The position numbers and the translations under genes are program-made. DNA of 42,522 bases, taken from contig JAPLQX010000006.1 of NCBI GenBank assembly GCA_026399435.1, positions 1-42,522 on the forward strand, in the 5' to 3' direction. Shown in pieces: positions 6,847 through 15,783 of this stretch (position 1 is its first letter; each line of letters opens with the position of its first letter). The DNA comes from Rhodocyclales bacterium. Its GTDB lineage: Bacteria > Pseudomonadota > Gammaproteobacteria > Burkholderiales > Rhodocyclaceae. Below the pieces are notes generated by a model. That model saw only the letters and a list, made by a program, of their open reading frames with translations. It was not told the origin of the DNA and did no database searches.

Positions 6847-9060
6847 ATGGTCTCAGTTGTGCATTCCCTCCAGCCGTCGAGTGACGAAGCCGAAGCACTG
6901 TCCCGCTTGTGCTCTGGTCTGCCCGCCGATGACGCCGCTCGTGCCGGCACGGCGCTGGACTTGGCGCGCGAGGCCTATGGCGAGCAGGCCCTAGGCACAG
7001 GGGAATCGATCCTGCAACACGCCCTGGGCATGGCCCTGATCGTGGCCTCGCTCGATCTCGACGCGGATGCGCGCATCGCGGCCCTGCTGTTTGCGGCCAG
7101 CGATCACGTCGAGGATTGCAGCGAGCGCCTGAAAGTCGGCTTTGGCGATACGGTGGCCGGGCTGGTCGCGGGCCTGCACCGGCTGGGCGGCCTGCGTCCG
7201 CTGACGCGCGCCGCGGCGGGAGGCGGCGCAGCCGGCGAAGGCGTGACCGAGATGCGGGCGCAAACCGAAGTTCTGCGCAAGATGCTGCTGGCGATGGTCG
7301 ATGACATCCGCGTGGTCCTGCTGCGGCTCGCCAGCCGGGTGCAGACCTTGCGCTTCCTCAACGACCGGCCGGGCGCCGAGCGCGACGGAATGGCCAGGGA
7401 AAGCCTGCTGATCTATGCCCCGCTGGCCAACCGCTTGGGTATCTGGCACGTCAAGTGGGAACTCGAGGACTTGTCGTTTCGCTATCTGGAACCGGAAACC
7501 TACAAGCGCATCGCCAGGATGCTGGACGAGAAGCGTTCGGAGCGCGAGAACTTCATCGACGCCGCCGTGGCGCGGCTGCACGCGGAGATGGCCGCCGTCG
7601 GCGTTCGCGCCGAGATCTACGGCCGGCCCAAGCACATCTTCAGCATCTGGAACAAGATGCGCGGCAAGGACATCGACTTCGACGAAGTGTATGACGTGCG
7701 CGCGGTGCGCATCATCGTCGATGAAATAAAGGATTGCTACACGGCGCTGGGCATCGTGCATCACCTTTGGCAGCCGATTCACGGCGAATTCGACGACTAC
7801 ATTTCCCATCCCAAGGGCAATTTCTACCGCTCGCTGCATACCGCGGTGGAAGACGAGAACGGCCGCTCGCTCGAGGTGCAGATTCGCACCCGCGAGATGC
7901 ACGAACATGCCGAACTTGGCGTGGCCGCCCACTGGCGCTACAAGGAATCCGGCAGTTCGGTGAAAGCCGGCGGCGCCTATGAAGACAAGATCTCCTGGCT
8001 GCGGCAACTGTTGTCGTGGCGCGACGAAATAGCGGATTCCGCCGAGTGGGTGCAACAGTTCAAGCGGGCGGCTCTGGACGACACCATTTATGTGCTGACG
8101 CCACAGGACAAGGTGATCGACCTGCCGCGCGGCGCCACGGCACTGGATTTTGCCTATCGCCTGCATACCGATCTCGGCCATCGCTGCCGCGGCGCGAAGA
8201 TAGATGGCCACATGGCGCCGCTCAACACGCCCCTGCAAAACGGGCAGCGCGTGGAAATCGTCACGGTCAAGAGCGGCGGGCCGTCGCGCGACTGGCTGAA
8301 TCCGGCGCAGGGCTATCTCGCCACCTCACGCGCACGATCGAAGGCCAAGCAGTGGTTTGCTGCGCAGGATGAAGCCGAGATGCTGGCGCAGGGCCGTAGC
8401 CTGGTGACCAAAGAATTGCAGCGCGAAGGGCAGACACAGGCCAATCTCGACGAACTGGCGGTCAAGCTCGGGCTGAAGACCGCCGAGGCGCTGTTTCTTG
8501 CCGCGGCGCGAGGCGAAGTCGGCATGCGGGCGATCGATGTCGCCTTGCGTGGCGGTGCCGAGGAACTGCCCCCCGAACCGGAAATCCAGACGCGCAAGAG
8601 CAAGGCCGGCGACAGCCGGATTCTGGTAGTCGGCGTGGACAAGTTGCTGACACAGGTGGGGAAGTGCTGCAAGCCGATGCCGCCGGACGCCATCACCGGT
8701 TTCGTCACGCGCGGCAAGGGAATCTCGATCCATCGCGTCGAATGCATCAACTTCCGCAACATGGCGGCGCGCAATCCGGAACGGGTCATCAGCGCGGAGT
8801 GGGGTGAGGGGGGCGCGCAGTCAGGCGCGGTCTATCCGGTCGATCTGCTGGTCGACGCGGGTGACCGGCAAGGCTTGCTGCGCGACATCTCCGACATCCT
8901 GTCGCGCGAAAAAATCAACGTCACGGCGGTCAAGACCCAGTCCAGGGCGGGCGTCGCGCACATGGGTTTTACCGTGGAGCTTTCAGGCACGGCGGCGCTG
9001 CAGAAGGCTTTGTCGCTGCTGCGCGAAGTGCCGGGAGTGATCAGCGCAACTCGACGCTAG
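6847..9060 (+). CDS. relA: RelA-type (p)ppGpp synthetase
   Basis: 737 residues from ATG 6847 (MVSVVHSLQP), chosen because the alternative at 6808 overlaps the divergent EamA start. Domains in order: a degenerate HD region (about 50-150), the synthetase domain (about 230-370), TGS (about 411-475), the helical/zinc-finger region with GKCCKPMPPD, and a C-terminal ACT (from about 655). The synthetase has the RelA-type motif FDEVYDVRAVRI near residue 280 rather than the RxKD type, plus GNFYRSLHTAV and EVQIRTREMH. The hydrolase signature HDxxED is broken (LLFAASDHVED), so this should be a monofunctional ppGpp synthetase acting at ribosomes on uncharged tRNA. Its TAG stop overlaps the convergent phosphoesterase stop through a shared CTAG. 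Confidence 0.93.
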   Translation: MVSVVHSLQPSSDEAEALSRLCSGLPADDAARAGTALDLAREAYGEQALGTGESILQHALGMALIVASLDLDADARIAALLFAASDHVEDCSERLKVGFGDTVAGLVAGLHRLGGLRPLTRAAAGGGAAGEGVTEMRAQTEVLRKMLLAMVDDIRVVLLRLASRVQTLRFLNDRPGAERDGMARESLLIYAPLANRLGIWHVKWELEDLSFRYLEPETYKRIARMLDEKRSERENFIDAAVARLHAEMAAVGVRAEIYGRPKHIFSIWNKMRGKDIDFDEVYDVRAVRIIVDEIKDCYTALGIVHHLWQPIHGEFDDYISHPKGNFYRSLHTAVEDENGRSLEVQIRTREMHEHAELGVAAHWRYKESGSSVKAGGAYEDKISWLRQLLSWRDEIADSAEWVQQFKRAALDDTIYVLTPQDKVIDLPRGATALDFAYRLHTDLGHRCRGAKIDGHMAPLNTPLQNGQRVEIVTVKSGGPSRDWLNPAQGYLATSRARSKAKQWFAAQDEAEMLAQGRSLVTKELQREGQTQANLDELAVKLGLKTAEALFLAAARGEVGMRAIDVALRGGAEELPPEPEIQTRKSKAGDSRILVVGVDKLLTQVGKCCKPMPPDAITGFVTRGKGISIHRVECINFRNMAARNPERVISAEWGEGGAQSGAVYPVDLLVDAGDRQGLLRDISDILSREKINVTAVKTQSRAGVAHMGFTVELSGTAALQKALSLLREVPGVISATRR

Positions 9061-9812
9061 AGCTTGACGCCAGGCCTGGGCATGTAACCCGTGCGCAGGA
9101 GGTAGTCCCAGTCCGGGCGCCCGTGCCGGAGCGCCAGCGTGGCCATGGCTTCATGGTCGTAGGGAACCGCGATCAGCTGCGCGCTCCAACGCGAACCCTG
9201 TTTTTCGATGATGGCATAGCGGGCATCCGGTGCGCCGTTTTCCACCGCGTGGTACACGGGCAGCTCGTCGTCCCAGGCCGGCTGGCCGACGCTGCCGGGG
9301 TTCACCAGCATCTGTCCGCGGGCCGAACGCATCAGGCGCGGCACGTGGGTGTGGCCGCAGACAATGACGGCGGCGCTGATTGCGCCGAGGCGCTGCCTGA
9401 TTTCTTCCTGTGTCGCCAGGCGCAGCCGGCCCGGCTCCACCGACTCCAGGAAATATTCGGCGTCATGGTCCGGCGTGCCGTGGCAGAGAAAGATCTCCTC
9501 GCTGTAGCGATGAAACGGCTTCAGCGATGCAATCCAGTCGAGTTCCGCAGCGCCCAGTTGCGCTCGGGTATAGGCGTCCGAGGGATCGCAGGTTTGCGGA
9601 TTCAGATTCAGTACCTGCCGTTCGTGATTGCCGCCCAGATGCACCCAGTCCTGTTCCATCAGGAACTGCGCGGTTTCCCTCGGCAGCAGCGGTCCCGAGA
9701 GGCTATCGCCGAGATTGAATACCGCATCGACGCCGCGCCGGCCGAAGTCCTCGACCACCGCCTGCAACGCAGCGAGGTTGCCGTGAATGTCGGAGAGGAC
9801 GGCTAGGCGCAT
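9057..9812 (-). CDS. Metallophosphoesterase (calcineurin-like, YfcE-type)
   Basis: 251 residues from ATG 9812. The longer frame to 10433 is antisense noise over murI. The metal-binding motifs are in order: SDIHGNLAAL at residues 7-16, LGDSLSGP, GGNHERQ, CHGTPD and GHTHVPR, followed by NPGSVGQP. This is the compact YfcE/MJ0936-like arrangement of cytoplasmic phosphodiesterases; the natural substrate is unknown. The start codon overlaps the murI stop by one base (TGATG), suggesting coupled translation. Confidence 0.9.
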   Translation of the reverse strand: MRLAVLSDIHGNLAALQAVVEDFGRRGVDAVFNLGDSLSGPLLPRETAQFLMEQDWVHLGGNHERQVLNLNPQTCDPSDAYTRAQLGAAELDWIASLKPFHRYSEEIFLCHGTPDHDAEYFLESVEPGRLRLATQEEIRQRLGAISAAVIVCGHTHVPRLMRSARGQMLVNPGSVGQPAWDDELPVYHAVENGAPDARYAIIEKQGSRWSAQLIAVPYDHEAMATLALRHGRPDWDYLLRTGYMPRPGVKL

Positions 9813-10573
9813 CAGACAAGCCGCGCGGCTATGTGCCCGAGATGCAGGCGCGGCAGCGCGGCGCGCAGGCGTTCCGGATGTGCCGAGGCGTGCAGGTGAA
9901 GTTTGCCGCTGCCGTGCGCCAGGCGTCCGGCCAAGCGCTGTGTCTGGCGTGCCACCGCAGCGGCGACATCGACCAGTTCGGCGCGCGTGCCGACGACTTC
10001 CCGCAGCAGCGGCGCGAGAAAGCTGTAGTGCGTGCAGCCCAGCACGATGCGGTCGACGCCCCGGTCCAGCAGCGGTTCGACCCGGGCGCGCACGTCGGTC
10101 GCGAGTGCCGGATCGTCCAGTTGCAGCATTTCGACATGGGTGGCCCAGCCGGGGCAGGGCTCGACGAAGACCTCGACATTGCTGGCGTGTTGGCGGATCA
10201 GGTGCTTCAGGCGCTGGCTGTTGGCGGTGGCCTCGGTCGCCAGCACGGCGATGCGTCCGCTCCTGCTCTCCTGTGCCGCCGGCTTGATGCCGGGTTCGAC
10301 GCCGACCACGGCCATACCCGGATGCGCGGCACGCAGCGCCTGCACCGCCGCCGTGGTGGCGGTGTTGCAGGCCACCACCAGCAGGCCGCAGCCATGGCTG
10401 GCTAGCTCTTCGCCGATGGCCAGCACGCGGCACTGAATCTGTTCTTCGCTCTTGTTGCCATAAGGCACATGAGCGGTGTCGGCGTAATAGCTGAAGTCGG
10501 CGTGCGGCAACGCTTCGACCAGCGCCGCCAGCACCGAGAGACCGCCGAGGCCGGAATCGAAGACGCCAATCAT
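9812..10573 (-). CDS. murI: Glutamate racemase
   Basis: 253 residues from ATG 10573, the position where the family motif MIGVFDSGLGGLSVL begins; a longer in-frame extension upstream lacks family sequence. The two catalytic cysteines of the racemase are visible: C69 in VACNTATT and C180 in LGCTHYSFL. YYADTAHVPYGNKS and VGVEPGIKPA are also typical. It supplies D-glutamate for peptidoglycan. It is the upstream gene of a two-gene unit with the metallophosphoesterase. Confidence 0.95.
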   Translation of the reverse strand: MIGVFDSGLGGLSVLAALVEALPHADFSYYADTAHVPYGNKSEEQIQCRVLAIGEELASHGCGLLVVACNTATTAAVQALRAAHPGMAVVGVEPGIKPAAQESRSGRIAVLATEATANSQRLKHLIRQHASNVEVFVEPCPGWATHVEMLQLDDPALATDVRARVEPLLDRGVDRIVLGCTHYSFLAPLLREVVGTRAELVDVAAAVARQTQRLAGRLAHGSGKLHLHASAHPERLRAALPRLHLGHIAARLV

Positions 10574-10963
10574 GATGGGAAAGTCTGCGTTGGCGAGACG
10601 GCGTTGTTGCGTGGCGCGACTATAGTCATCGGCAGGGCCAGCAGAATATGAGCAGTGAAGGTTGATTACCCAGTCAATTCCAACGTGCACAAGCACGTCC
10701 CAATGACCAGTTTTCAGCGCGGGTCAATGCACTCGCTTTTCGGTGTCGCCGATGCTGCCAGAACGGCCAGCTGTACCGGGATTGTGCAGATCGTTTCATC
10801 AACTCATCGCGCCGACCGCCGGGGATCATGGAGGAATCCCCAGCGGACGGCGGCATCATGAAAAAGCTCCCATCATCTTACACACAGAATCCGTGGCAGG
10901 GTTCCACAAAGTTCTGTCAGTCCTCGCGGACTTTCCGCCCAACCAGCAGAGGCGGGCTTTCCG
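10574..10963. other. Non-coding gap between murI and the Cache-HAMP gene
   Basis: About 390 bp with no credible gene on either strand. Short open frames exist but show no family features or ribosome sites. The murI promoter must lie here. The left part has core-like composition, and composition drifts toward AT on the right as the accessory patch begins. A degraded insertion element is possible, but I cannot show terminal repeats. Confidence 0.4.
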
Positions 10964-11875
10964 CTATTTCCTCAGTCGCTGAATGGAAAGTTTTACGCTT
11001 TGCTGCAGTCTGGAAATGGATTCGGCCAGGACGGCAAGCTCATCCTTGGACCGAACTTCAATCGCAGCGTCCAGCTCACCGAGGCTGATTCTATCGGTCA
11101 TATCGGAAAGATATCTGATATTCGCCGCCAATCTGCCGCCGAAAATAAACACGACCATGGCAATCACAGCAATGATGATGGCCATCTGGATGGCATTGCG
11201 CAGGCTTTCGGCTTTTGCTGTCGCCTTGCTCTCGCGCTCTAGACGGGTCATGGGTTCCGTGAACTCATCTATGTAAGTGGTACTGGCAATATAGAACTCC
11301 GTTCCCGGAACATTTACACTGGCCATGTATTTGTCCTTGAATGTACCGTCCTTTTCCTGCCACTTATAGTATCCGGTGGACGGGTGACTGCCGCTTACGT
11401 CTGTCAATATCTTCCAGAATCCAGCAAAACTGGCTCCCAATGGCTTTTCCAGCTTGGCCATATCGTCCAGGTTATGTGCGGTGATTTTCGGATTGGTATG
11501 TACCCATGTGCGCCATTTTCCATCGTCTCCGTGCTCATAGAGCGCGGTATAACCATTTATTCCCACCTTCTGAATGGCGATTTCCTTGAATCGCTGATTA
11601 TCCATAAACGCCTGCTTTGTAAGCTCTGGATGGGCTTCAAGATAAATCTGGGACTCTTTCGCAACGGACTGCGCCGTCGCCATGATGGCATTTTCTGCCA
11701 GCTCCTTGATTATCAGAGTTCCCTGCTGTCCGAATTTGTCGGTGATATTGTTCAATTGAACAATCAGGTAGTAGGCTTGGGCTGCAAAGGCAGCAATCAA
11801 TACTGAAAAAAGAAAGAATAACTTGAACCGGATACCAAAACCCTTGATTTTTGATTCAGATGCAGTGGCCATCAT
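10964..11875 (-). CDS. Membrane sensor with Cache-type periplasmic domain and HAMP, no output domain
   Basis: 303 residues. A first membrane helix (about 17-40) is followed by a periplasmic domain (about 45-220) with GINGYTALYEH, WRTWVHTNPKI, SGYYKWQEKDG-like and KYMASVNVPGTEFYIASTTYIDEF segments. This is the pattern of single or double Cache domains that bind small ligands. A second helix (about 232-255) leads to a HAMP domain (ANIRYLSDMTDRISLGELDA, then SKDELAVLAESISRLQQSV), and the protein stops there. There is no kinase, cyclase or methyl-accepting domain, so it must signal through a partner or be a truncated receptor. The start is preceded by AAAGGAG; ATG at 11875 or 11872 are both possible. 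Codon use is AT-richer than the neighbours. Confidence 0.85.
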   Translation of the reverse strand: MMATASESKIKGFGIRFKLFFLFSVLIAAFAAQAYYLIVQLNNITDKFGQQGTLIIKELAENAIMATAQSVAKESQIYLEAHPELTKQAFMDNQRFKEIAIQKVGINGYTALYEHGDDGKWRTWVHTNPKITAHNLDDMAKLEKPLGASFAGFWKILTDVSGSHPSTGYYKWQEKDGTFKDKYMASVNVPGTEFYIASTTYIDEFTEPMTRLERESKATAKAESLRNAIQMAIIIAVIAMVVFIFGGRLAANIRYLSDMTDRISLGELDAAIEVRSKDELAVLAESISRLQQSVKLSIQRLRK

Positions 11876-12794
11876 TTGTCTCCTTTAGTATTTCGTTGTG
11901 TCGGATGTATCAAGCTGGTGGAGCGAGGAAAACGTCCTGGCCTGCCGCTATTTCGTTCAGGTAGATTGGCGAGGCTCATAAACGCAACAAAAAGTACTGC
12001 CCATCCGGAAGGAGCAGGTAATGCATTTGGCTACGATTTCGGTGTTGTCAATTGGCGCAGCCTTTGGATCTCGCTCTCCGCTTTATCATCGCGCATTCTA
12101 AATTTATGATACAGTTCGTGCATGCGAGCGCACACATATAATATCACTTCGTGACTCCAGTGGAAACTTTTTGCATTGCGTTACGGGATCATCCGATCTG
12201 GATACCTTTGCGGGTACTCTTCTCTGGAGGGCGCAAGTCCGTTCACGTGCGAATGGGTAGACCAAGGCTAATGACGCGCTCTGCAAGGTCATTTGCGGCT
12301 ATTGCCACCTTGGTACCAGGAGAATCAAAGCAGTACGCAAAAAGGGGCCAGGATCTACGACCACAATGCGGTAGTGGGAGTGTATTTCCCGGCTTGTTAC
12401 ACGGTCGGCGCACATCGAACCGGAACAAAGTGAATCGTTTTGCTGATCGCAGCAGAGCTTCCAGCGTGGCAATGAAACCGACTGCAAGCGAAATGAGCCT
12501 TCCCGTTTTAGCGCGATCGATGGCACCTGCAGTCAGACGGCAATCCTGTCATGGATTTACCTGATATCGTATCGAGGGATGGCTTGTTAGGCGTTGAGTA
12601 TTGACCCACCGGTCAATTTGGCGACTTTAAGCAGGGCAAAGCCCATCTTTGATCCAGCGAGCGTTGCTGCGTATTCTGATCAACCGCAGAAACGTTGCTG
12701 CCAGCGACTCGCTGAATCATACTGTGGGCATACATAATGTTGCGGCGAGTCGCTGCGACTGATTACAAAGTTACGTTTTGGGAGGGGATACGAC
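11876..12794. other. Long AT-richer intergenic region between divergent accessory genes
   Basis: Over 900 bp without a convincing gene. It must carry the promoters of the divergent sensor and DUF4388-like genes. A minus-strand frame around 12029-12118 would encode about 30 residues (MHELYHKFRMRDDKAESEI...) with a helical look but no ribosome site, and a minus-strand stretch near 12300-12400 reads like the first strand of a receiver domain (YRIVVVDPG). These may be relics of decayed genes. The right end contains repeated GCGACTCGC/GCGAGTCGC-type short inverted sequences. Confidence 0.4.
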
Positions 12795-13352
12795 ATGGCA
12801 CAGGCAGAGTGGACACCGTTTCCACAAATTGTTGAACATATCAGGCAACTGTGCGCCCAACGCCGAACCGGTACCTTGTTTCTGGTCAGTGATGACAATC
12901 TCATGGCGCAGGTACAACTGGAACGTGGCGATATTGTTTCGCTCATGCACCGCAATCGGCGGGGACTTGATGCGCTGGCAATTTTGGGCAAAATGAAAAA
13001 TGCCAAGCTCCGATTTGATGATGCCTTTGTCACTCCTTCCGAAAGGCAAAATTTACCCACCCAAGCCATTTTCGACTATCTCACTGGTGCGACTCCAAAA
13101 ATCGCGCAGCCTGTCGTGGCATCAGGTTCTTCTGCATCAGACGTGGTTACGGCGGAAGTCAGAGCGACCATGCAGAAAATCTTGATGAAGTACGTCGGTC
13201 CCATGGCCGAGATCATTTGTGCGGATCATTTTGAGCGGGCGACTGACGTGCGGACGCTTGCGCGATCGCTTGCCGATGAAATTCCGGATCAGGCGGAAGC
13301 GGAAAAATTTGCCGTCGAGATTGCCAAGGCGCTCAATTTGACGCCGGTCTGA
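12795..13352 (+). CDS. DUF4388-like protein with C-terminal helical domain, unknown function
   Basis: 185 residues. The N-terminal ~90 residues resemble DUF4388 modules: RRTGTLFLVS, a short glycine-rich strand turn (LERGDIVSLMHRNRRGLDAL) and KLRFDDAFV. Such domains often accompany signalling or gliding proteins. After a serine-rich linker, the C-terminal ~70 residues (TMQKILMKYVGPMAEIICADHF, RTLARSLADEIPDQAEAEKF) form a helical domain seen at the ends of bacterial signalling proteins. A strong ribosome site (GGGAGGGG, about 7 bp before ATG) fixes the start. It is divergent from the output-less Cache-HAMP sensor across about 0.9 kb; the two share AT-richer composition and may have arrived together. 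Cytoplasmic, no signal peptide. Confidence 0.7.
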   Translation: MAQAEWTPFPQIVEHIRQLCAQRRTGTLFLVSDDNLMAQVQLERGDIVSLMHRNRRGLDALAILGKMKNAKLRFDDAFVTPSERQNLPTQAIFDYLTGATPKIAQPVVASGSSASDVVTAEVRATMQKILMKYVGPMAEIICADHFERATDVRTLARSLADEIPDQAEAEKFAVEIAKALNLTPV

Positions 13353-13421
13353 CCTCCGACGGACCCTGCAAGCGCAACTCCGGGCGTTCTTCGTTCCGCC
13401 GGAAATCCGTGGGTCGGCGGG

Positions 13422-13440
13422 GACAAGATTTCTTCTTGTC
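13422..13440. terminator. Hairpin between convergent genes
   Basis: GACAAGA (13422-13428) pairs with TCTTGTC (13434-13440) around a 5-nt loop, between the convergent stops at 13352 and 13455. There is no long T run on either side, so it is only a candidate terminator. Confidence 0.35.
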
Positions 13441-13454
13441 TTGGTCCCGGATAG

Positions 13455-14975
13455 TCAGGCCACCTTGACCGGAATCCTGCCGATCTTTGCTTGCCATTCC
13501 TTCGGGCCCGTGATGTGCACCGAGGTGCCGAGCGAATCGACGGCGACGGTGACCGGCATGTCCTTCACCTCGAATTCGTAGATGGCTTCCATCCCGAGAT
13601 CGGCGAAGCCGACCACTTTGGCTGACTGAATCGCCTTGGCGACCAGATAGGCGGCGCCGCCGACGGCCATCAGGTAGGCGGACTTGTTGTCCTTGATCGC
13701 CTCGATCGCGACCGGGCCGCGCTCCGCCTTGCCGATCATCGAGATGAGGCCGGTTTTCTCCAGCATCATGCGGGTGAATTTATCCATCCGCGTCGCCGTG
13801 GTGGGACCCGCGGGGCCCATCACTTCATTCCGCACCGGGTCGACCGGGCCGACGTAGTAGATAACCCGGTTGGTGAAATCAACCGGAAGCTTTTCACCCT
13901 TGCCCAGCATGTCGGCGATGCGCTTGTGGGCGGCGTCGCGGCCGGTGAGCATCTTGCCGTTGAGCAGCAGTTTCTGGCCGGGCTTCCATGCGGCGACCTG
14001 GGCCTTGGTCAGGCTGTTCAGGTCGACGCGGGTGGCCGTGGCGGCATCGGCCTGCCAGGTCACCTTGGGCCAGTCTTCGAGGCTGGGCGGCTCCAACTTT
14101 GCGGGACCAGAGCCGTCGAGTTCAAAATGAATGTGGCGCGTCGCGGCGCAGTTGGGAATCAGCGCGACGGGCAGGTTGGCGGCGTGCGTCGGGTAGTCGA
14201 GCACCTTGACGTCGAGTACCGTGGTGAGGCCGCCCAAGCCTTGCGCGCCGATGCCCAGCGCATTGACCTTCTCGTAGAGTTCGAGGCGCAATTCCTCGGC
14301 CCTGTTCTTGGCGCCGCGCGCCTTGAGGTCCTGGATGTCCACCGGCGCCATGATGGCTTCCTTGGCCAGCAGCATGGCCTTTTCCGGCGTACCGCCGATG
14401 CCGACGCCGAGGATGCCCGGCGGGCACCAGCCGGCGCCCATGGTCGGCACCGTCTTGAGGATCCACTCGACCAGATCGTCGGAGGGATTGAGCATGGCGA
14501 ACTTGGCTTTCGCTTCCGAACCGCCCCCCTTGGCGGCGCAGATGACCTCGACATGATGGCCGGGAACGATCTCGTAATGCACCACGGCCGGGGTGTTGTC
14601 CTTGGTGTTCCTGCGGGCGCCGGCCGGGTCGGCCAGCACCGAGGCGCGCAGCGGATTGTCGGCATTGCCGTAGGCGCGACGCACGCCTTCATTGACCATG
14701 TCCTGCACCGAGAGCGTGGCATCCCACTGCACCTGCATGCCGACCTTGAGGAACACCACGGCGATGCCAGTGTCCTGACAGATCGGGCGATGGCCCTCGG
14801 CCGACATGCGGCTGTTGGTCAGTATCTGGGCAATCGCGTCCTTGGCGGCGGGCGACTCTTCGCGCTCATAGGCGGCGCCGAGGGCCTGGATGTAGTCGAG
14901 CGGATGGTAGTAGCTGATGAACTGGAAAGCGTCGGCGATGGACTGGATGAAATCGTCCTGGCGGATCGTGGTCAT
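13455..14975 (-). CDS. fumA: Class I (iron-sulfur) fumarate hydratase
   Basis: 506 residues containing both the alpha-like N-terminal and beta-like C-terminal portions of class I fumarases. The three cysteines expected to hold the catalytic 4Fe-4S cluster are visible: C66 in RPICQDTG, C184 in GAGWCPPG and C276 in IPNCAATRH. The C-terminal part contains GPTTATRMDKFT and the KAERGP segment typical of the beta region. It interconverts fumarate and malate in the citric acid cycle and is oxygen-sensitive. The UPF0114 gene lies just upstream on the same strand with an 18-bp gap, so the two are probably co-transcribed. The symbol follows E. coli FumA; FumB would be equally similar in kind. Confidence 0.92.
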   Translation of the reverse strand: MTTIRQDDFIQSIADAFQFISYYHPLDYIQALGAAYEREESPAAKDAIAQILTNSRMSAEGHRPICQDTGIAVVFLKVGMQVQWDATLSVQDMVNEGVRRAYGNADNPLRASVLADPAGARRNTKDNTPAVVHYEIVPGHHVEVICAAKGGGSEAKAKFAMLNPSDDLVEWILKTVPTMGAGWCPPGILGVGIGGTPEKAMLLAKEAIMAPVDIQDLKARGAKNRAEELRLELYEKVNALGIGAQGLGGLTTVLDVKVLDYPTHAANLPVALIPNCAATRHIHFELDGSGPAKLEPPSLEDWPKVTWQADAATATRVDLNSLTKAQVAAWKPGQKLLLNGKMLTGRDAAHKRIADMLGKGEKLPVDFTNRVIYYVGPVDPVRNEVMGPAGPTTATRMDKFTRMMLEKTGLISMIGKAERGPVAIEAIKDNKSAYLMAVGGAAYLVAKAIQSAKVVGFADLGMEAIYEFEVKDMPVTVAVDSLGTSVHITGPKEWQAKIGRIPVKVA

Positions 14976-14993
14976 AGAGGCTCCGTTGGCGAA

Positions 14994-15521
14994 TTAGTGT
15001 TTGGCTGAATGTCCCGCAGCCAGGGTCTGCATCATGATCTTGTCCGTGTACGCGATGGCGATCGCCGAAAAAAGGAAGGAGACGTGGATGGCGATCTGCG
15101 CGGCGATGACGCGGTCTTCGACGTGCGGGGCATTGATGAAGGTGCGCAGCAGGTGGATCGAGGAAATGCTGATCAGCGCCACTGCCAGTTTGACCTTGAG
15201 CACGCCGGCATTGACGTGGGAGAGCCATTCCGGCTGGTCGGGGTGTCCTTCCAGGTCGAGTCGCGAAACGAAGGTTTCGTAGCCGCCGATGATGACCATG
15301 ATCAGCAGGTTGGCGATCATCACCACGTCGATCAGGCCCAGCACGATGAGCATGACTTCCGACTCGGAGAGCGATCCTGCCTTGCTTATCAGATGGGCCA
15401 GTTCGTGCATGAACTGGTATACATAGACGCCCTGCGCCGCGATCAGGCCGAGATAGAGCGGAGCCTGCAGCCAGCGGCTCCAGAAGATGAAATACTCCAG
15501 CGGCTTGATGATTCGGTTCAT
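14994..15521 (-). CDS. UPF0114 family membrane protein (YqhA-like)
   Basis: 175 residues, matching the family length. The start [21 protein letters not shown] is typical, followed by helices around [38 protein letters not shown] and near the C-terminus [20 protein letters not shown]. The loop [21 protein letters not shown] and [10 protein letters not shown] are family signatures. The function of UPF0114 proteins is not established. It is the upstream gene of a two-gene unit with the fumarase. Confidence 0.9.
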   Translation of the reverse strand: MNRIIKPLEYFIFWSRWLQAPLYLGLIAAQGVYVYQFMHELAHLISKAGSLSESEVMLIVLGLIDVVMIANLLIMVIIGGYETFVSRLDLEGHPDQPEWLSHVNAGVLKVKLAVALISISSIHLLRTFINAPHVEDRVIAAQIAIHVSFLFSAIAIAYTDKIMMQTLAAGHSAKH

Positions 15522-15597
15522 GGCGATCAGGCAGCAGTGGTGCGGGGCAGCAATATTACCCCAGGCGGCGGAGGATCAGGCACGGCAACGGCGTAAG

Positions 15598-15613
15598 TGG
15601 CATGTAAGGCGCT
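15598..15613 (+). promoter_or_regulatory. Candidate sigma-54-like promoter upstream of acs
   Basis: TGGCATG-N4-GCGCT has the GG and GC dinucleotides of -24/-12 promoters at the correct spacing, but the TT before GC is missing. It lies about 170 bp before the acs start. A TTTAATAT stretch immediately downstream could instead be a sigma-70 -10 box. Confidence 0.22.
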
Positions 15614-15783
15614 TTCGCTTTAATATGCAACAAAAACAGGGGAAACGAATGCTGCTGGTCGACAACAGCGGTTTTTCCCGTCGGAAGCGCAATCCTTGTC
15701 CGCCCGGTTGCAGGCTTGGCCAGATTGGTGGAAGTTCTTTTCATCCGGATTTCATCCGGTTTCATGCGAGAGGAGTGGTGTCA

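Noticed and set aside
10674..10982. Short frames between murI and the Cache-HAMP gene as an insertion-sequence remnant
   Set aside because: No terminal inverted repeats, target duplication or transposase motif could be shown.
12029..12118. Minus-strand 30-residue frame beginning MHELYHKFRM
   Set aside because: The translation looks helical but there is no ribosome site and no family I recognise; kept only as a possible relic.
12243..12526. Minus-strand sequence resembling the first strand of a response-regulator receiver (YRIVVVDPG)
   Set aside because: The match covers about one strand and breaks into different frames; too little to call even a pseudogene.
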